From Candidatus Heimdallarchaeota archaeon (GTDB taxonomy: Archaea > Asgardarchaeota > Heimdallarchaeia > Heimdallarchaeales > Heimdallarchaeaceae), in contig JAEOTK010000073.1 of NCBI GenBank assembly GCA_016839875.1, positions 1 to 6,563 on the forward strand: a stretch of 6,563 nucleotides of DNA, in the 5' to 3' direction. Below the pieces are notes generated by a model. It did not search any database. It was given only the letters and a program-made list of their open reading frames with translations, and was not told the DNA's origin. The position numbers and the translations under genes were made by a program. Each line of letters starts with the position of its first letter. Positions within the stretch are counted from its first letter, which is position 1. Positions 5,034 through 6,563 of this stretch are shown piece by piece.

Positions 5034-5722
5034 CACCCTTTAAATTTAGCTATAAAATACTCCTTTATAACATCTGGTGCTAATTTAAATGCGAAATCTA
5101 GAATTCCTCTGACAATACCTAACAAGTTTTGTCCTACCCAAAGTAGATTTTTTCTACTTTTTACACATTCCAATACTTTGGTCATATCTGATTCATTTTT
5201 TGGATCTTCTAGACACTCATCAATTATATCTCTTATATCTTCAAATTGATCCATCAATTTCTCTTTCTTTTTCTGATTGATCTTGTAAATGACTATGTTT
5301 TTAGTTGTAAAGTCTGTAGAAATTGCAAGTACAGGTAAATCTCTGCTTCTTATATCTAACAAATCACAGATGTCGTAAATCGCATCACTTGCTGTACGAT
5401 AACCAATTTCAATTGGTTTTACATCTGAAACAATTTCTGCGTGAGTACCTGGAACATGTACTGGTTTTTTTGGTTCAGTAATCATATAAATCAAAATATT
5501 TTTTCCTGTCAATGAATGAATTAGTTGTTTGTTCTCACTCATAAATTCAGCAAGATTCTTATGTTCACTTGTATAGAGTAGAATCCCATAAAGACCTTTC
5601 CAATCTTCCTTATCTAAATTTTCAATGAAATTTTCAATTTTTTCCTCTGTTATTGATATCTTTGTCACCTCCCGTGATAGTAATATCAAGAAAATGATTA
5701 ACAGAATAAAAACATATCGCAT
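5033..5722 (-). CDS. Membrane-anchored protein, possible thioredoxin-like fold
   Basis: This is a 229-residue protein from ATG 5722. Residues 3-16 (YVFILLIIFLILLS) form an N-terminal anchor or uncleaved signal. After that the order of predicted elements is: strand GILLYTS (46-52), helix about 56-72, strand NILIYMI (75-81), helix about 111-122, strand after a proline LPVLAIS (129-135), strand NIVIYKI (142-148), and a long charged helix. This order and the LP before the third strand resemble a thioredoxin fold, but there is no CxxC, so redox activity is unlikely (inference). The C-terminal 50 residues are helical (WVGQNLLGIVRGILDFAFKLAP) and may be a second membrane-associated segment. AAGGAAG at 5735-5729 supports ATG 5722. 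An in-frame GTG at 5758 would add 12 residues but has no Shine-Dalgarno site and would spoil the short n-region. It is divergent from the gene at 5845. Confidence 0.75.
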   Translation of the reverse strand: MRYVFILLIIFLILLSREVTKISITEEKIENFIENLDKEDWKGLYGILLYTSEHKNLAEFMSENKQLIHSLTGKNILIYMITEPKKPVHVPGTHAEIVSDVKPIEIGYRTASDAIYDICDLLDIRSRDLPVLAISTDFTTKNIVIYKINQKKKEKLMDQFEDIRDIIDECLEDPKNESDMTKVLECVKSRKNLLWVGQNLLGIVRGILDFAFKLAPDVIKEYFIAKFKG

Positions 5723-5790
5723 GAAAATCTTCCTTGTGAAAATCAGCACAAAGCTCACTTTCAGTTGAATCTATTAAAATTGTGAAAAAA

Positions 5791-5800
5791 CTATAAAAGG
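5791..5800. promoter_or_regulatory. Shared TATA-like element between divergent genes
   Basis: The plus strand reads CTATAAAAGG preceded by GAAAAAA, a purine-rich BRE-like stretch. It predicts a transcript start near 5821, giving a leader of about 24 bases with AAGGAG before ATG 5845. The minus strand reads CCTTTTATAG and would start near 5769 for the gene at 5722. It is the only clear TATA-like element I see in this gap and may serve one or both directions. Confidence 0.4.
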
Positions 5801-5831
5801 TAGAAAATTATTTCTTAGGTGTTTGTCGAAA

Positions 5832-5836
5832 AGGAG
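5832..5836 (+). promoter_or_regulatory. Shine-Dalgarno site of the 5845 gene
   Basis: AGGAG lies eight bases before ATG 5845 and supports this start for the gene that runs off the right edge. Confidence 0.5.
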
Positions 5837-5844
5837 CGGAAATT

Positions 5845-6563
5845 ATGTATCAACCTGGAATGATTCTTAGTCCCTTAAGTCATGCTAAGAAAAAAATGAG
5901 TGATAATGCAAGAAGATTGTTTTTTACACAAATAGTGATAATAGTAATTAATCTGATAATTAATGGTTTAATCATCTCTTTAGTTATCTCGTTCTTTAGT
6001 CTTGGTTATAATCCTATCATCTATTGGGATTTACTGGAGTTTATGGATCAGCTTTTCGGTACTATAATGTACATCTTTGTGTTAGAAATTATCCATCTCA
6101 TAATTAGAGTCGTTTACTATATCTTCTTCTTCATGCTTACATCTTCTTTCCAGAGTATGGGAAACATAGGTCCTCAGCTTACCATTTCAGCGAAGAAAGC
6201 AGCAAACTTGATGATAGTTGCATTGATTGCAGATATCATTGGAAACATAATAATTCTGTTTGATCTTATTACACCTTTCATTCTCTACACTATAGGTTTT
6301 TGTTGTATGGCTTGGGGATTCACTAAAGTCAATCGCACACTTATGGAACTCAAGCAAAATAAATTAGTCAATGTTGAAGGTAATCTCTTCGTTCCGTTAG
6401 GAAATGGAATTAAAGCAGGTGGATTAATCTTATTCTTTATTGCAAGTTTCTTGTATATAACCTGGGGAACTTTCTTCTCTTTAACAATAGTTTTCTTTGT
6501 GAGTATGTTTGTGGGAGAAGTGATGATTGCTTTTGGTCTCTATAGATTGAATCAATATGCAGA
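5845..6563 (+). CDS. Polytopic membrane protein, 3' end cut by window
   Basis: The frame is open from ATG 5845 to the window end, 239 codons plus two bases, so the C-terminus is missing. After a polar, basic N-terminus (residues 1-25) there are about six hydrophobic segments, near residues 28-51, 72-98, 121-143, 145-159, 189-207 and 209-232. A cytoplasmic-looking loop between the fourth and fifth carries KVNRTLMELKQNKL. The last visible stretch, IAFGLYRLNQYA, with alternating hydrophobic helices, recalls small archaeal membrane families of unknown function (DUF996-type proteins come to mind), but I cannot confirm membership. No transporter signature, catalytic motif or metal site is visible. 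It has its own TATA-like element and AGGAG site. Confidence 0.8.
   Translation, partial: MYQPGMILSPLSHAKKKMSDNARRLFFTQIVIIVINLIINGLIISLVISFFSLGYNPIIYWDLLEFMDQLFGTIMYIFVLEIIHLIIRVVYYIFFFMLTSSFQSMGNIGPQLTISAKKAANLMIVALIADIIGNIIILFDLITPFILYTIGFCCMAWGFTKVNRTLMELKQNKLVNVEGNLFVPLGNGIKAGGLILFFIASFLYITWGTFFSLTIVFFVSMFVGEVMIAFGLYRLNQYA

Noticed and set aside
5033..5722. Active thioredoxin or disulfide isomerase
   Set aside because: There is no CxxC or single nucleophilic cysteine at the N-terminus of the first helix after a strand; only scattered cysteines occur.
1..6563. tRNA, rRNA, CRISPR array, insertion sequence or attachment-site duplication
   Set aside because: I found no cloverleaf-like GGTTCRA arm, no regularly spaced repeats, no transposase or integrase motifs and no long direct repeats on reading through both strands.

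Overview
This is an AT-rich window (roughly two thirds A+T by eye) that reads as archaeal. Three things point that way. A 54-residue protein (4853-5017) matches the zinc ribbon of archaeal TFB/TFIIB in cysteine spacing. TATA-like boxes lie about 25 bp before start codons or before short leaders, and no bacterial -35/-10 pairs are evident. Shine-Dalgarno sites of the GGTGA/AGGAGGTGA type precede several genes. I cannot name the lineage. An AT-rich Asgard or other little-studied archaeon, or a mobile element within one, would fit. There is no rRNA, tRNA, CRISPR array, transposase or recognisable housekeeping gene.

The layout alternates strictly in strand: (+) 653-aa protein with a C-terminal PD-(D/E)XK nuclease-like motif (114-2075); (-) charged, helical protein whose 3' end looks frameshifted (2822-2090); (+) single-pass membrane protein (2904-3545); (-) 100-aa protein with a C-terminal four-cysteine zinc ribbon (3863-3561); (+) three-gene operon of a helical soluble protein, a three-helix membrane protein and the orphan TFB-type ribbon (4022-5017); (-) membrane-anchored protein with a possible thioredoxin-like fold (5722-5033); (+) polytopic membrane protein cut by the window end (5845-6563). 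Intergenic gaps are short. The divergent ones (2823-2903, 3864-4021, 5723-5844) carry the TATA-like elements, and the convergent ones (3546-3560, 5018-5032) are nearly empty.

Almost every gene is an uncharacterised small or membrane protein, so this looks like an accessory region. The observations most worth following are the stand-alone TFB zinc ribbon, which could dock on RNA polymerase without the DNA-binding cyclin repeats, and a UCC-UGA junction in the 2822-2090 gene. There a +1 shift would extend a coiled coil by 44 residues, ending close to a T6 tract. How the genes work together cannot be read from the sequence. The only firm functional grouping is the 4022-5017 operon.
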